Positions 50,212 to 61,560 of a DNA stretch of 64,000 nt are shown piece after piece; within the stretch, counting starts at the first letter, position 1; every line of letters starts with the position of its first letter. The notes below the pieces were generated by a model. That model worked only from the letters and a program-made list of their open reading frames with translations. It was not told where the DNA came from and did not search any database. The stretch spans positions 177,391,263 to 177,455,262 of the forward strand of contig OX465579.1 in the NCBI GenBank assembly GCA_950022655.1. Reading direction: 5' to 3'. The translations under genes and the position numbers were made by a program. Source of the DNA: Alentia gelatinosa (Eukaryota > Annelida > Polychaeta > Phyllodocida > Polynoidae).

Positions 50212-50379
50212 TACAGTAGAACCCCGCGTAAGCGGCCATCCTTCGTTCCAGGGCAAAGTGGCCGCTTACGCGAGGTTAAAATAAATATCTAATAGAGGGA
50301 ACCATTCCGAGCAACGGTGTCCGTTAACGTGGGGTGCCCGCTTACGCGAGGTGTCCGTTAGACGGGGTTCTTCTGTATA
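50212..50379. mobile_element. Pogo/Tigger-like MITE, short
   Basis: TACAGTAGAACCCCGCGTAA at the left and the complement of GACGGGGTTCTTCTGTA at the right, with TA at each end, match the CAGTrGAACC-type termini of pogo-group mariner elements. The element is about 168 bp with no coding capacity. Confidence 0.8.
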
Positions 50380-50465
50380 TATGGTGATTTTATGCTAATA
50401 ATAAGTAAGTCTAGTTTTCGGTGGTCATTTTGATACAAGCTGACAGTGATTAGACGAACACAAAC

Positions 50466-50839
50466 TACAGTAGAACCCCGCCTAACGGACACCCCGCGTA
50501 TGCGGACAGAAATTTCGGTACGAAAAGGCCTAAAACCTCGTGTAAGCGGACACCTCCAGCAGACACCCTACCCAAAATAGATCGATCTGTGTTTTTTATG
50601 AGTGTGAATGAGTATATTCATAGAAAGTACATTTTATAATTCAAAGTCTAATTACATTGGATTCAATTGAGATGGAAAATGGATTTCAGATCTACCATCC
50701 CCTACATATCACACTTGTATATTGACCTGATGAAACTTGAAAACCCCGTGTAAGCGGACACCCCGGGTAAGCCGAACCCCGTGTAAGCGGCCACATTGGC
50801 CCGGAACGGCGGGAGTCCGCTTACGCGGGGTTCTACTGT
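50466..50839. mobile_element. Pogo/Tigger-like MITE, longer
   Basis: It runs from TACAGTAGAACCCCGCCTAA to the complement of GGGGTTCTACTGTA, about 374 bp with TA flanks. AAAACCCCGTGTAAGCGGAC and related words repeat inside. Confidence 0.85.
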
Positions 50840-51318
50840 ATTGGACAATTATTCTTTGTATGCTGCTAGACCCTTGTACAGGTTCTATCACAAGGGTCTA
50901 GCAGCATCATAAGAATAAAATTATTAAATAATAACAAATGGGGACGAGGCGTACTGAGTCCGATGCACGACGGCACTGATGTGTAGGTGAGTTTTCCACT
51001 TTGAATTCGCGCTGGAAAACGTATTTCCGTTCCCAGATCGCCCTTTCATTGGTCCTGGGGGTTGGTTGTCTATGGTGATATGTACTCATTGATTTCTGGG
51101 CATATTATTGATCCTCCTACAGGATGTGACCTGGTCTGACCTCCCCTGAACCCAAGATGGAGTCATGGTGGGTAGATCTATGTTGTTTATTGTTAGAAAT
51201 CTGTATTTATTGTGCAGTTTCGCCGTCTTCCGGCTCATCAGGCGCGTGTTGGGGACTGTGTTTAGTGTGTAGTTCATGGTTTGTTCCTCCTCGGTCTAGT
51301 ACTTATAAATATAGAACG
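50840..51318. other. No gene seen
   Basis: A short inverted repeat, CTGCTAGACCCTTGT and ACAAGGGTCTAGCAGC, lies at 50861-50907. The rest is unique. Confidence 0.4.
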
Positions 51319-51600
51319 ACCTGACCATGCTGTACAAACTACAAAACGAGATGATATTTACGGTTCGCACGGACCGAGGCATTTATGCCGAGTTCCGTAC
51401 AAAACGTAAATCATCATCGAGTTTTGTAGGTTGTACAAGCATGGTAGGTCATTATATATTTACTATATACCCGAAATTAGGAGAAATCATTGACTCATTT
51501 TGGCCTAACAACTAAAACTTTAGTCAGCATACATGGTAAGGTGGTCTGTATTTTAGTGTACGGACCAGTGGTCCCTATACAGTACGTCATGTCGCAAAAC
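51319..51600. mobile_element. Hairpin plus CGGACC element, inverted copy of 25740-26013
   Basis: The hairpin at 51319-51450 has longer arms than its partner: GACCATGCTGTACAAACTAC, AAAACGAGATGATATTTACG pair with the right arm ending GTTTTGTAGG, TTGTACAAGCATGGTAGGTC. GTGTACGGACCAGTGGTCCC follows at 51558. Confidence 0.85.
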
Positions 51601-51605
51601 GGTGC

Positions 51606-51939
51606 TTTTTTTTTTTTGCTTTTTTTTTTCTTAAAAAAAAAAAAATATATAAGCAGCTTTATTTCCAAGAATAAAAAACCTTTCAGGTTGTAGAGGACTA
51701 CATCTAGATCCCTCTCAAGTTACATGAAAATCAAATAGATTCCTTAAATAAGACATATTCTGAGTTAAGGTCCTTTGAGTTACATACAATAATTGCAGTG
51801 CCGCTTAACGGTGCGTATTTGCAGTATATACGGCATGGGTATATAGTACTTTACAGTATTTGCAGTTGCATTTTGTAGCATGTATTTGTTGTCCCTTTGG
51901 TTTTCTCTTCTCGGGTGTTGACTGCTGGGTGATAGTTTA
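51606..51939. other. T/A homopolymer and unique sequence
   Basis: A T-run/A-run pair at 51608-51646 may be a retroposon tail or a foldback. No gene is seen in the rest. Confidence 0.4.
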
Positions 51940-52258
51940 AGCCGGATGCCCATCTACTGATTTAGGGTTGAACGATTAGTTCCCAAATCGTATAGGAGTC
52001 GGTCACCTTGTCGCACGCAAATTACGTAACCCCTCGCTCGATCCGCAGACTGATAAAATCGGTGTATGATCCACTAATCGCTGGGGGAGGGCAAAAACCA
52101 AAGAAACCGAGTGTTCACTAATCGCTGGGTAGCCTTGCCTAGCTGTCCTACATCTACCGACTCCGTTAGGATGGCTCGGCTGAGACAAATTACCCTCCGT
52201 TTGTCGCCGACAAACGTACATAAATGTTCCGAAATCGGTAGATGGGCATTGGGCTTTA
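51940..52258. mobile_element. About 310-bp MITE, CATCTACCGATT family, copy 3
   Basis: TTAAGCCGGATGCCCATCTA and the complement of GGTAGATGGGCATTGGGCTT bound it. TTAA is seen at the left only. It is closest to copy 4 at 62848-63166, with which it shares GTATGATCCACTAATCGCTG. Confidence 0.9.
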
Positions 52259-52583
52259 GTCTGGATCTTACCAGGTGGTCTTTCATGTTCTTGGGTCGTC
52301 GGTATCCCTTTTTAGAAAACAAGAAAGCCAATCTTTTCAAACACAAGCTTTGCAATAGAACTCTTAGATCTAAAAATCTAGATATAAAATATTAAATAAC
52401 AGCTTCATATATAACATCTATAACTGGAAGGAAATTATCATTACTATCATAAGTATAGTTCATACCTGGTGAACTCTATTTGTTCGTTTTGGATAAACTG
52501 TTATGAAGATCCATATTGTACAAAATGACCAAACCATGCTGCCCATGCTACAAAATAAGATGAGAATTCATCCCTCCACCACT
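52259..52583. other. No gene seen
   Basis: Unique AT-rich sequence without supported features. Confidence 0.35.
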
Positions 52584-52797
52584 GTCTAGTGCATATTCGT
52601 CGAAGCCAATCACAGTACAGCTTACAAAAGTCCGGTTCGTATGGCACAGAGTAAAGACATAGGTCTGTGAAGGTCAAAGAGAGCACGGTAGATATTGACG
52701 ACCTGGATTTCCTAACTGGGGGGAGAAAGGGATGCTGGGTCTATTTATAGTATCAGTTTGACAAGATCTGATTGGTTCCGACGAATATGCACTAGAC
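52584..52797. mobile_element. Possible small element, GTCTAGTGCATATTCGTCG ends
   Basis: GTCTAGTGCATATTCGTCG at 52584-52602 is exactly repeated in inverse at 52779-52797. The 176 bp between show no coding signal. Confidence 0.6.
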
Positions 52798-52832
52798 AGC
52801 CCTCTTAGTATGGAGCGAGGTGTATCATGGAG

Positions 52833-52975
52833 AAACCAAACAAGAGTTAGATGTGTTGTTGTTTATCGCACGACGGCAAGATCGCGTATTACTGCGCGAG
52901 GCGAAACCGAGAGCAGTAATACGCGATCTTGCCGGAGTGCGATGAACAATAACACGACTAACTCGAGGTTGGTTT
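52833..52975. repeat. Long hairpin, GGCAAGATCGCGTATTACTGC stem
   Basis: The arms of about 63 nt pair with few mismatches. The loop is GCGAGGCGAAACCGAGA. Six bases further is a TTATCC MITE. A sister copy including that MITE is at 60424-60735. Confidence 0.92.
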
Positions 52976-52980
52976 AGAAT

Positions 52981-53143
52981 TTATCCTGCCCCGCCCATCT
53001 AGATTACTTCTACATTAACAGATGACGTCATTTGTCAAGTGTATCCCACTAGAGCAATATTTTTCATTTTTCTGAACTCCAGACCAAATACAGTGACCCA
53101 ATGTTAAGCCTATGGAGTTTTTTATTAGGGGTAGGATAAAGCC
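52981..53143. mobile_element. Small MITE, TTATCCTGCCCC ends
   Basis: The ends are TTTATCCTGCCCCGCCC and TTAGGGGTAGGATAAAG. AATGTTAAGCCTATGGAG near the right is the complement of the family word. It is followed at 53150-53350 by part of another hairpin with a CTCGGCTATCGCCTCG loop. Confidence 0.85.
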
Positions 53144-53350
53144 GAGTTCTTTGCACAAAGGCGATTCCCATCGAATTGTGTAGCATGAACAAGCACGGTA
53201 GGTACTTCTATATGTATCACATACCCAAATCCAATGATATTTTACCATAATCAGAGGGGGAGACTCATTTTGGGGACTCATTTTCAGCACTTCAAAATAT
53301 TCACTCGGCTATCGCCTCGATCATATTTCTGAGCGCTCCAAGCTTGATGG

Positions 53351-54189
53351 CGAACGTGGACACAACCAAATGCTCATCAATTTTTATATTATTTTAATTT
53401 TTTTAACAGTTCCTTTTTGCACTTCCTATTTTACTATTGATTCACTTTCATGGCTCCCTTTTACATTGTCTTCCATTCTTTTTCACCTTACAATAATTCC
53501 ATTTCATTGTGCTCTCTACGTTGCTCCATTTTTTAAAAGATTTTCTAATTCAAAAGATAAAAGACCTTGCCTTTTCTAATGCCTAACTGACTTTTATTCT
53601 TCAACAAGTTGCCACCCTTTTGATTTCTCTCTTCATTGTCTTCCTCTCTACAGATTTCTTTTTCTCCACCTTATTTTTTTCGACAATCAATATTTGCCAT
53701 ACAAGATCTGAAGTCCCCGTACAAAGGGCATATGCAGTTCACTTTAAACACGAAATCCTTGGGTGCTGTACAAGTAAATGCTTTTTACTTCACATCATAA
53801 GTCACAGTAAACTAACACTGGATCTCTATTTTATACTCCATACAATCAGAATGGCACATTTAAGAATAGGCAGCACATCAAAATGATGTTGTATTTTGAT
53901 CCCTTTGACTTGAAACTCTTTTCACTCTAACATTATGTTACATGCTTCCCACTTGTATTCATGATATATCGTTCCCTCTACAACCTGTTGCCTATTGACA
54001 CTCCAATTTGTCGATCTAATGTTGGCATCCCCTGTTTGATACCATACTTCCATCTCCAGGAGGGGCTTTCACTGATTGTTGGCTGACAATTTAGGGGCAG
54101 AGATTTAAACTCCGGAGGTCGTCGATTCTCTAGTTCACCTCGCCACGATTCACAGAACTGTCTATATAGACCAGACCTTACCATGCCCC
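53351..54189. other. No gene seen
   Basis: A T/C-rich stretch gives two hydrophobic short frames, a composition effect. No exon or repeat is recognised. Confidence 0.4.
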
Positions 54190-54748
54190 CAGGGCCCCAT
54201 TGCTCCAGGATTACGACAGAGTTGCGGAATGCAGAATAGCGATCCGAGGGCCAAAACGTTGCTCCAGAAATTTCGTGGATCGTGTCGCAATCACATAGGC
54301 GCATCGCCGCATAAAATACAGCTTTTAGCGATACTTTTTACGCGGACCTTCACAGCACTGTGGATCGCATCGCTGTAGGTTAAATACAGCCTTGTCTAAT
54401 ATTTCAAATAACGGTCCATGGTGGCACCACCAACCCCTGCCACTTGTTCTTTTACCTATAGGGAATAGCAGTCCACACCACCAGGTGTCAGATCAGTTTT
54501 AACTATTGTGCCATCTGTATCTAATTAAAGAACTAATTAATCTTTCCCTGTCTCATTCAACCTGTGCCCCTGAATTATTGTATCGTAATCGCATTGTAAA
54601 AATGAGCGATACCGCGGATATATAGCGATACGATCCGATATTACTGGAGCAACACCTTTTTAGTAGGATCGCTAAAGTAATCGTAAAAATAAAATTGCGA
54701 TCCGATTATAGCTAACGATACCACAAAAACAGGAGCAACGGGGCCCAG
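54190..54748. mobile_element. About 557-bp MITE, GGGCCCCGTTGCTCC family, copy 2
   Basis: It runs from AGGGCCCCATTGCTCCAGGA to the complement of GGAGCAACGGGGCCCAGG, so the last 15-18 bases are inverted repeats. It is colinear with 29331-29887 along the full length. Confidence 0.92.
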
Positions 54749-55500
54749 GTGTTACTTCAATATCCAAATTTCTTTCTTAATCAAAATCAGTCTTCCCTTG
54801 AATAGTTGTACCCTGTATTTCTGTATCTGAGTTCCGACTTCCTAATTCTTATGGTCTACATCTAGTTAGTCCGGGCTTCTAGACTTATGCTAATGTACTC
54901 CTTTTTCTCTTTCCCCATTAACTCATTCTCTCCCCATTTTTCCTTTTCTGAACTATCACCCGTACCTTCTTCTTAGTAATCATGAACAGAGTTGACACAT
55001 CAAGACAAAAGTCTTTCAAGTTGAAGAACTTTTAAATTACAGAATTTTAATAAAATTTTATTTTTTAGTTATTTGGTAGATTGCCAACAATTGCATTTTT
55101 CTATTGACAATTGTTGCTTTCAGAATCCAACAATCATCAAGAGAAACTGTAACTTTTGTAAGGGAAACTGCAAAACAACAACTACAATGCGATAAGTGGG
55201 AAGAAAGGAAAAAAGAGAGAAAAAACAACGAAAAACAGAAATAAACAGAAAAACTACAAATAAGGCGAACGGTAAAAACGTTATGCAAACAAAATAATTG
55301 CTCCATAGCAGGGTCCCCGCGTGAGCTGCCACATTTGATATATTCTCCAAGAAAATAATCAACTAGAGAGAAAACGGTATGTTCAGATGTATTTGCCTTT
55401 CATAGTGGCTTGCGTTTCTCTGGCTCGCTAACGATCATTCACACTCGTTATTGTTGGTGGTTGGCAAGCAGAAACGCAGTTATTTCTGGAGTGGCGTAGT
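54749..55500. other. No gene seen
   Basis: Unique AT- and T/C-rich sequence. A purine-rich run lies at 55195-55260. Confidence 0.35.
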
Positions 55501-55554
55501 TTATTCCAAGCAGCTTGTAAATTGTTCACAAATTGCTCAACTACTCACAAATTG

Positions 55555-56655
55555 CTCACAGACTCCCCACATACTGTCCACATACTGTCCACATACTGCC
55601 CCCATACTGGCCACTTACTACGTGGATACTGCCCATTTACTGCCCTAATAAGATTCATATACTGCCGAAATATTCAACATACTGTCCACATACTACCACA
55701 TATGTCCTACATACTGCCCACATACTGCCCACATACTGCCCACATACTGCCCACATACTGCCCACATACTGTCCAAATACTGCTTACATATTGCCCTCAT
55801 ACTGCCCACATACTGCCTACATACTGCCCACATACTGCCCACATACTGCCTACATACTGCTCACATACTGCCAACACACTGCCCACATACTGCCCACATA
55901 CTGCTTCACATACTTCCCACATCTTGCCCAAATACTGCTTACATATTGCCCTCATACTGCCCACATACTGCCTACATACTGCCCATTAAATTGCACACAT
56001 ATTGCCTACGTACTGCCCAAATACTGCAAATATACTGCCCACATACTACCTAAATACTGCCCACATACTGCTTACATATTGTCCTCATACTGGCCACATA
56101 CTGCCTACATACTACCCACATACTGCCAACATACTGCCCACATACTGCCTACATACTGCCCATATACTGCCTACATACTGTCCAAATACTTCCCACATAC
56201 TGCCCACATACTGCCCACTTACTGCCCACATACTGCCCATACACTGCCCACATACTGTCAACATACTGTCCACATACTGCCCACATACTGCCTACACACT
56301 GCCCACATACTATCCAAATACTGCTTACATATTGCCCTCATACTGCCAACATACTGCCCACATACTGCCTACATACTGCCCACATACTGCCTACATACTG
56401 TCCAAATACTGCTTACATACTGCCCACATACTGCCCACATACTGCCCACGTACTGCCCACATGATGCCAACATGATGCCCACACACTGCCCAAATACTGC
56501 TCACATACTGCCCACATACCTCCCACATACTGCCCAAATACTGCTTACATATTGCCCTCATACTGCCCACATACTGCCCACATACTGCCCACATACTGCC
56601 TACATACTGCCCACAAACTGCCCACATACTGCCCACTTACTGCCCACACTATGCT
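55555..56655. repeat. 11-bp minisatellite, about 100 copies
   Basis: CACATACTGCC units appear with variants CTACATACTGC, AAATACTGCTT and ATATTGCCCTC. Unit lengths are kept at 11, and the unit has no stop in any plus-strand frame, so a 396-codon His/Thr/Tyr/Cys repeat frame and overlapping frames appear. These are not taken as genes. Variant strings recur in order (AATACTGCTTACATATTGCC, CTCATACTGCC), showing larger duplicated blocks. Confidence 0.95.
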
Positions 56656-56930
56656 CAGAGGTTTGCCATATACCTCTGCCTTTGGCAGTCATTGGGAGGG
56701 GTATTAACTACAGATCCCTTTAAGTTCTGACTGACCGACACATGAACAGAAACAAACTTAAACAGACACTGCCACAATAAAACCAGCCCCTCATTCGGGT
56801 TTTGTAGAGGGCGGAGACAGCGGATGACTCAATGACTCCGCAGGGACATTTAGCTCGCCAATGGAAAGTGAGATCAGGGCCCAGCTTTAAAAGTGACAGT
56901 CTATAAGAACACTCACGATATTAGGTTATT
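56656..56930. other. No gene seen
   Basis: Unique sequence between arrays. Confidence 0.35.
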
Positions 56931-56931
56931 T

Positions 56932-57003
56932 ATTATCCACCTAGTACAAAGTGTCCATAGAAAGCACATAGGGAGTTACCGGGCGCATACGGAGATGTTG
57001 TAT
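56932..57003. mobile_element. TTATTATCCACCT MITE end
   Basis: TTATTATCCACCTAGTACAA, GTGTCCATAGAAAGCACATA, GGGAGT matches the 73-bp array unit. It is interrupted at TGTATGCTCC by the GGGCCCC-family MITE; the text after that MITE (GGGTGGCACATACGG) resembles 11347-11372 (GGGTGGTGCATACGG), so the insertion point can be read. Confidence 0.75.
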
Positions 57004-57004
57004 G

Positions 57005-57555
57005 CTCCAGGGACCCGTTGCTCCTGTTTTTGTGGTATCGGTAGCTATAATCGGATCACAAATTTATTTTTACGATTTCTTTAACGATCCCACTAAAAAA
57101 GCATTGCTCCAGTACTATCGGATCGTATCGCTATATATCCGCGGTATCGCCCATTTTTACAATGCGATTACGATACAACAATTCAGGGGCACATATTGAA
57201 TGAGACAGGGGAAGATTAATTAGTTCTTTAATTAAATACAGATGGCACCATAATTAAAACCTAATGGTTTGGATCGCTATTTCCTATAGGTAAAAGAAGA
57301 AGGGGCAGGGGTTGGTGGTGCCACCATGGATCGTTATTTGAAATATCAGACAAGGCTGGTTTTAACCTACAGCGATACGATCCGCAGTGCTGTGAAGGTC
57401 TGCGTAAAAAGTATCGCTAAATGCTGTATTTTATGCGGCGATGCGCCTATGCGATTGTGACATGATCTGCAAAATTTCAGGAGCAACGATTTGGCCCTCG
57501 GATCGCTATTCTGCGATCCGCAGCTCTATCGTAATCCTGGAGCAACACGGCCCGG
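57005..57555. mobile_element. About 550-bp MITE, GGGCCCCGTTGCTCC family, copy 3 (inverted)
   Basis: It runs CCAGGGACCCGTTGCTCCTG to CCTGGAGCAACACGGCCCGG, in reverse orientation to the copies at 29331 and 54190. It is inserted in the CCACCT-type element described just before. Confidence 0.9.
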
Positions 57556-57606
57556 GTGGCACATACGGAAAAATTGGAGTTGATGCTGCGCAACATTCTC
57601 GCATAC

Positions 57607-57762
57607 GCTCGGATATTACTAAGCGTCAACTCCTCAGAGCATACGACCGCTTGTATCTGAAACCAGTCAATATTGTGTATTTATATAGACTCACAATATT
57701 GACTGGTTTTAGATACAAGCGGTAGTATGCTCCGAGGAGTTGATGCGTAGTAATATCTGAGC
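57607..57762. repeat. Long hairpin, GTCAACTCC...GCATACG stem family, complete
   Basis: The left arm (CGCTCGGATATTACTAAGCG, TCAACTCC, GCATACGACCGCTTGTATCT, GAAACCAGTCAATATTGTG) pairs with 57689-57762 around TATTTATATAGACT. A third, direct arm copy follows at 57765-57822 and leads into TTTATTGTCCACC. Confidence 0.88.
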
Positions 57763-57844
57763 CCATGCGAGGAGTGTCAACTCCGAGGAGCATAAATCCG
57801 CTTTCATCTGAAACCAGTCTATACTGTATTTATTGTCCACCATT

Positions 57845-58203
57845 TCCTGACGAGCGCCATCTTTTGCTACCCGGAGCATACAACATATCTGTATTCTCCA
57901 GGTATGAAGGTACATGCTGCCCATTGATTTTCTATGGACACTCTGCTTATTGAAAGACCAGCACTCTTATCTATCCGTTCTATGTAGGATGCTAACCGAT
58001 ATTCATGGTTGCGGATGTGTATGGTGTAAGGTTTATGGTTGAGAGTTGAAGTTGGTGTGTAAAATGGATGGAAAGCAAAGGATCATGCGATAGTCTACAA
58101 ACAGTTGCTGATAACGCTGCATAGCAGTGTTTGATACATTAATAACGATTGCAACATAAGTCTTACACCTTTAAATATAATATTAGAAAACGTCCTTTCA
58201 CCC
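57845..58203. other. No gene seen
   Basis: The start holds CCACCT-family remnants (ACCCGGAGCATACAACATAT, TTTCTATGGACACTCTGC). The rest is unique. Confidence 0.4.
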
Positions 58204-58490
58204 CGCGAAACTAACCACTTTACATATGAATACGCGCCAGTCGTATATAGGTATGCTTTTGCGTATACAAGGTCGTCCTATTCCCCGTGTGTATACGCCT
58301 CATCTGTAGGCGACTGATTCATATATACGCCTGATTCATATATACGCCTGATTCATATATACGCCTGATTCATATATATACGCCTGATTCATATATACGC
58401 CTGATTCATATATACGCCTGATTCATATATACGCCTGATTCTGTTGTATTTACACCGCTATCTAATAGTTCCAATCTCTGCCACTTGGGT
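58204..58490. mobile_element. ATACGCC element with a 17-bp internal array
   Basis: It is colinear with 7806-8030 at both ends. In place of two copies there, TGATTCATATATACGCC is repeated seven times at 58313-58440, so the array expanded within this copy. Confidence 0.88.
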
Positions 58491-58509
58491 ACACTACTGC
58501 TGAATGGCC

Positions 58510-58690
58510 AGTTCCTTATGACGTCATATCCCATCACTCCGCCATGACCATGCACTTTACGTTGGTGATCGTTGCGTATTATGACTAAACTTGTACCAGG
58601 GGTGAAATAAATACCTGGTATGCTGGTAAGTCCCACCGATACCAATATGGTATTAATGCCATACCGCACAGTATGCTGGTATGGAAATAA
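58510..58690. mobile_element. TTATC-family MITE relic
   Basis: TATGACGTCATATCCCATCA, GGTGATCGTTGCGTATTATG and ACCAGGGGTGAAATAAA match 60195-60335 and part of 33308-33510. A foldback, GGTATGCTGGTA with TACCGCACAGTATGCTGGTA, follows. Confidence 0.6.
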
Positions 58691-58698
58691 ATACACAC

Positions 58699-58986
58699 TA
58701 AGGCCCGGCGTCCACCTACTACGACAAAATCGTAGACCTCCCGATATGGCACCGATACAAAATGTCAAAATCGGTGCCATATCGGGAGGGTGCAAAATCG
58801 TAGACATATGTCTAGACAAGCCAATCCATCACGCATTGTATGGGGTTTTTACCGGTGTCTAATTGCAGAAACGTGGTCAACTGCGCCGATATTAGGTGAC
58901 CTTCCGACGCGATTTTGATTTATTATCGGGAGGTGCATCGTAGACCATATCGGTGCCATATCCTAGTAGGTGGACGCCAGGTCTTA
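58699..58986. mobile_element. About 288-bp MITE, GGCGTCCACCTACTA ends
   Basis: AAGGCCCGGCGTCCACCTAC at the left and the complement of GTAGGTGGACGCCAGGTCTT at the right bound it. Inside, CTCCCGATATGGCACCGAT pairs perfectly with 58771-58789 across 13 nt. Words such as AAAATCGTAGAC occur in both orientations. Confidence 0.85.
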
Positions 58987-59440
58987 CTCTGAATATGCAA
59001 TTGATGCAAACCAGTATAGTAATTTTCTGTAATATATTACACATGTGCTTATAGTGACTTCTACCATACCAAAACACTCTTGATAGTGACTTAACTTAGG
59101 CCTATCTTGGCTTGATATGCGAATATTTATTTAAATTTGGAGATATATGATAAAACTAAATCATATTGACCTTGTTTGAGCATCCTCTTGTACCTTATGT
59201 CTTTTGATAAAAATATTAAACTCTCTCTATGAGCTTGTTCAATAAACTCGGTACGAGAGGACGTTCTAACAAACTAAACACGTTTCACTACAATGTTTGT
59301 ATAGTATTCAAACCCACAATGCTTTGATGAAAAACCAACGGGTGGCGCATTATTGGCTAACTGAAGAGTTGGACTCTAATGCGAAACTAAGCACGGTAGT
59401 TAGGGACTCACTCCTGGTCGCTAGGGACTCCTCCAACCCT
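58987..59440. other. No gene seen
   Basis: Unique AT-rich sequence. Confidence 0.35.
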
Positions 59441-59600
59441 TTCCGGGCACGTGACCCTCACGTGGTCCCTTCACGCCACCCCGCCGACGTTCACTTCAAC
59501 CCTGGGAAGCCAACGAGAAGAAACCACCCACCCACCCTACAAACTCTCCCGTCTTCTCTTCTCCTTCTCTCCTGCTCCGCAGGCCTCATCAATAGCTCCT
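59441..59600 (+). promoter_or_regulatory. Two CACGTG boxes and a strong acceptor-like tract
   Basis: GGGCACGTGACCCTCACGTG at 59447-59466 holds two E-box/CACGTG cores 14 bp apart. About 75 bp on, a long pyrimidine tract ends CTCCTGCTCCGCAG|GCCTC (AG at about 59580), which looks like a good 3' splice site on the plus strand. The sequence after it reaches a stop soon in each frame, so any exon would be short or non-coding. Confidence 0.25.
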
Positions 59601-60194
59601 GAACTATTACCTTATCTCGAATGTATGTTATGATGGACCTCTAAAAGTTATCTCGTATCTCCAATATACTCACTCATATAACATATCATGAGTGCGTAGT
59701 GAATACTTGAAACTATGTTTGAACTGGATTTATGGTAAATGTATATGGGTTTTACAAATAATATTATGTGACACGTTTGATATTGAAACTCGATCAGAAG
59801 ATCGGTTTTGATAACCTAGTACTACACTTATTGAGCATATGAGGACATATATGTGGGCGAGAGGGGGGGGGGGGGGGTTGGATGATTGTGTGACTGCATA
59901 TCTATGTGTAAATGTACTGTCTGTTACCTGTACCATGTTGGGTATTCAATGGAAGAACGCTACTAATGTGGCGAATTGTATATCTTTATCTTTGTTGATT
60001 AAAAAAAAAAAAATACCCGTGCTTTGTGTTAGTCATCATGGACGCATCATCTGTCCAATGTTTGCAGGGACACACCAGAGGTTATGTGATTGATGTACGG
60101 CCATATCATCAGAATAATTCAAATTACTTCCGATATTCAGTAAGTAACGTATAAATCTCCATGTTCATGCAATGTCTGTTCTCTGACATCCTGG
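59601..60194. other. No gene seen
   Basis: Poly-G at 59864-59877 and poly-A at 60000-60013; otherwise unique. Confidence 0.35.
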
Positions 60195-60335
60195 CCGCTG
60201 ATTGGCCAGTCGATTATGACGTCAGCTCACAATCGACCATGGCGTAGTGTTGTCACTTTGCGTGGGCGATCGTTGCGTATAATTCATTAATGTTATTCCT
60301 CATGGCTAGACTTGCACAAGGGGTGAGACGAAGAA
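60195..60335. mobile_element. TTATC-family MITE relic
   Basis: GATTATGACGTCAGCTCACA, TTGCGTGGGCGATCGTTGCG and AAGGGGTGAGACGAAG parallel 58510-58610 and 33380-33510. Confidence 0.6.
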
Positions 60336-60423
60336 TCTACTACTACTGCGCCAACAGATTGGCTACAGTCCCACTTCACTATCTCTGTTTATGAGAAGTT
60401 CAATATGAGGGGATACTATGGAG

Positions 60424-60735
60424 AAACCAAACAAGAGTTAGTCTTGTTGTTGTTTATCGCACGACGTCAAGATCGCGTATTACTGCGCGAGGCGAAGCCA
60501 AGAGCAGTAATACGCGATCTTGCCGGAGTGCGATAAACAATAACACAACTAACTTGAGTTTGGTTTAGAATTTATCCTATCCCGCCCGTCTAAATTACTT
60601 CTACATTAACAAATGACGTCATTTGTCAAGTGTATCCCACTAGGGCGATATTTTTCATTTTTCTGAACTCCAGACCGAATACAGTGACCCAATGTTAAGC
60701 CTATGGAGTTTTTTATTAGGGGTAGGATAAATCAG
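60424..60735. mobile_element. Hairpin plus MITE composite, sister of 52833-53143
   Basis: The hairpin 60424-60567 and MITE 60572-60735 keep the same order and spacing as at 52833-53143. The loop reads GCGAGGCGAAGCCAAG. Having both modules in both copies shows they moved or were duplicated as one unit. Confidence 0.92.
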
Positions 60736-61560
60736 AGCATAGAATGGTTTCTTTTTTTAAAGCAATATCCATTGAGGGAATATTGTGTGTACAATTACCG
60801 GGTTCGGCTAAGCTGAATGAGCAGTGGGTACCATTTTTGGTACGGCCTTATCGACGGCTAATTCAATCTTAGCGAACAGACTTAAATGTTATTAAACGAT
60901 AACCTTTGAACGAGGTACAGAAAAGGGTCTCCATGTTATACAAAGATCCTTTTAAAAACACACCTCTGGATACAATTTCTGTTCACCCGGGGAACAGAAT
61001 CTCTATCCAGGGGTCCGGCTTTTTAATTAACTGTATTTCAGTGTCATAGAAGAGTCTCAACTTCACCATGACTAATCACTCCCGATAAAAGTATATCAGT
61101 GGCCCACTTGTGCTGGATATATTTCCACTCAATGAAGACAGTTGTAGCAGCTGCCGTAGCTAGGGGAAGTAGCTAGTTGCCAAGAGGGTTACAACGCAGA
61201 TTGTAAAGGGACAATTTTTGCAGGAAAATAGTTGGAAGCCTTTATAACCTCTCTCTAAGCTATGCAATGTATCTGAGAGTGTTTCCCACACTCAATAAAA
61301 CTCGTAAAAGAAAGAGCGTTTGTTCTGTGATGACCTTCACCTTGCGTGACCTCATTTCCATAATAAACGTCCTGAACGGGGATGTATCCACCACCAAACT
61401 AGCTGTCACTGACGGCGGAAATACAGGGTTTACCCCACCAAAAGTGCCACACCTGACGAGAAGTAGTAAGCTTCGAAACCACAAGTCTCCCGCCCCTAGA
61501 TTCAAGGACTCTAATCTACGGTAGTTTTTCACCCCCCCTTACACACAGAATGACCCCACC
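60736..61560. other. No confirmed gene
   Basis: A satellite-related piece lies at 61205-61300 (TTTGCAGG, TCTGAGAGTGTTTCCCACAC, TCAATAAAAC). GATGACCTTCACCTTGCGTG, ACCTCA at 61328-61353 holds nuclear-receptor-like half-sites. Short frames on both strands have no recognisable domain. Confidence 0.35.

Noticed and set aside
55533..56723. 396-codon plus-strand repeat frame
   Set aside because: It is caused by the 11-bp array, whose unit has no stop in any phase. Other frames over the same array are also open.
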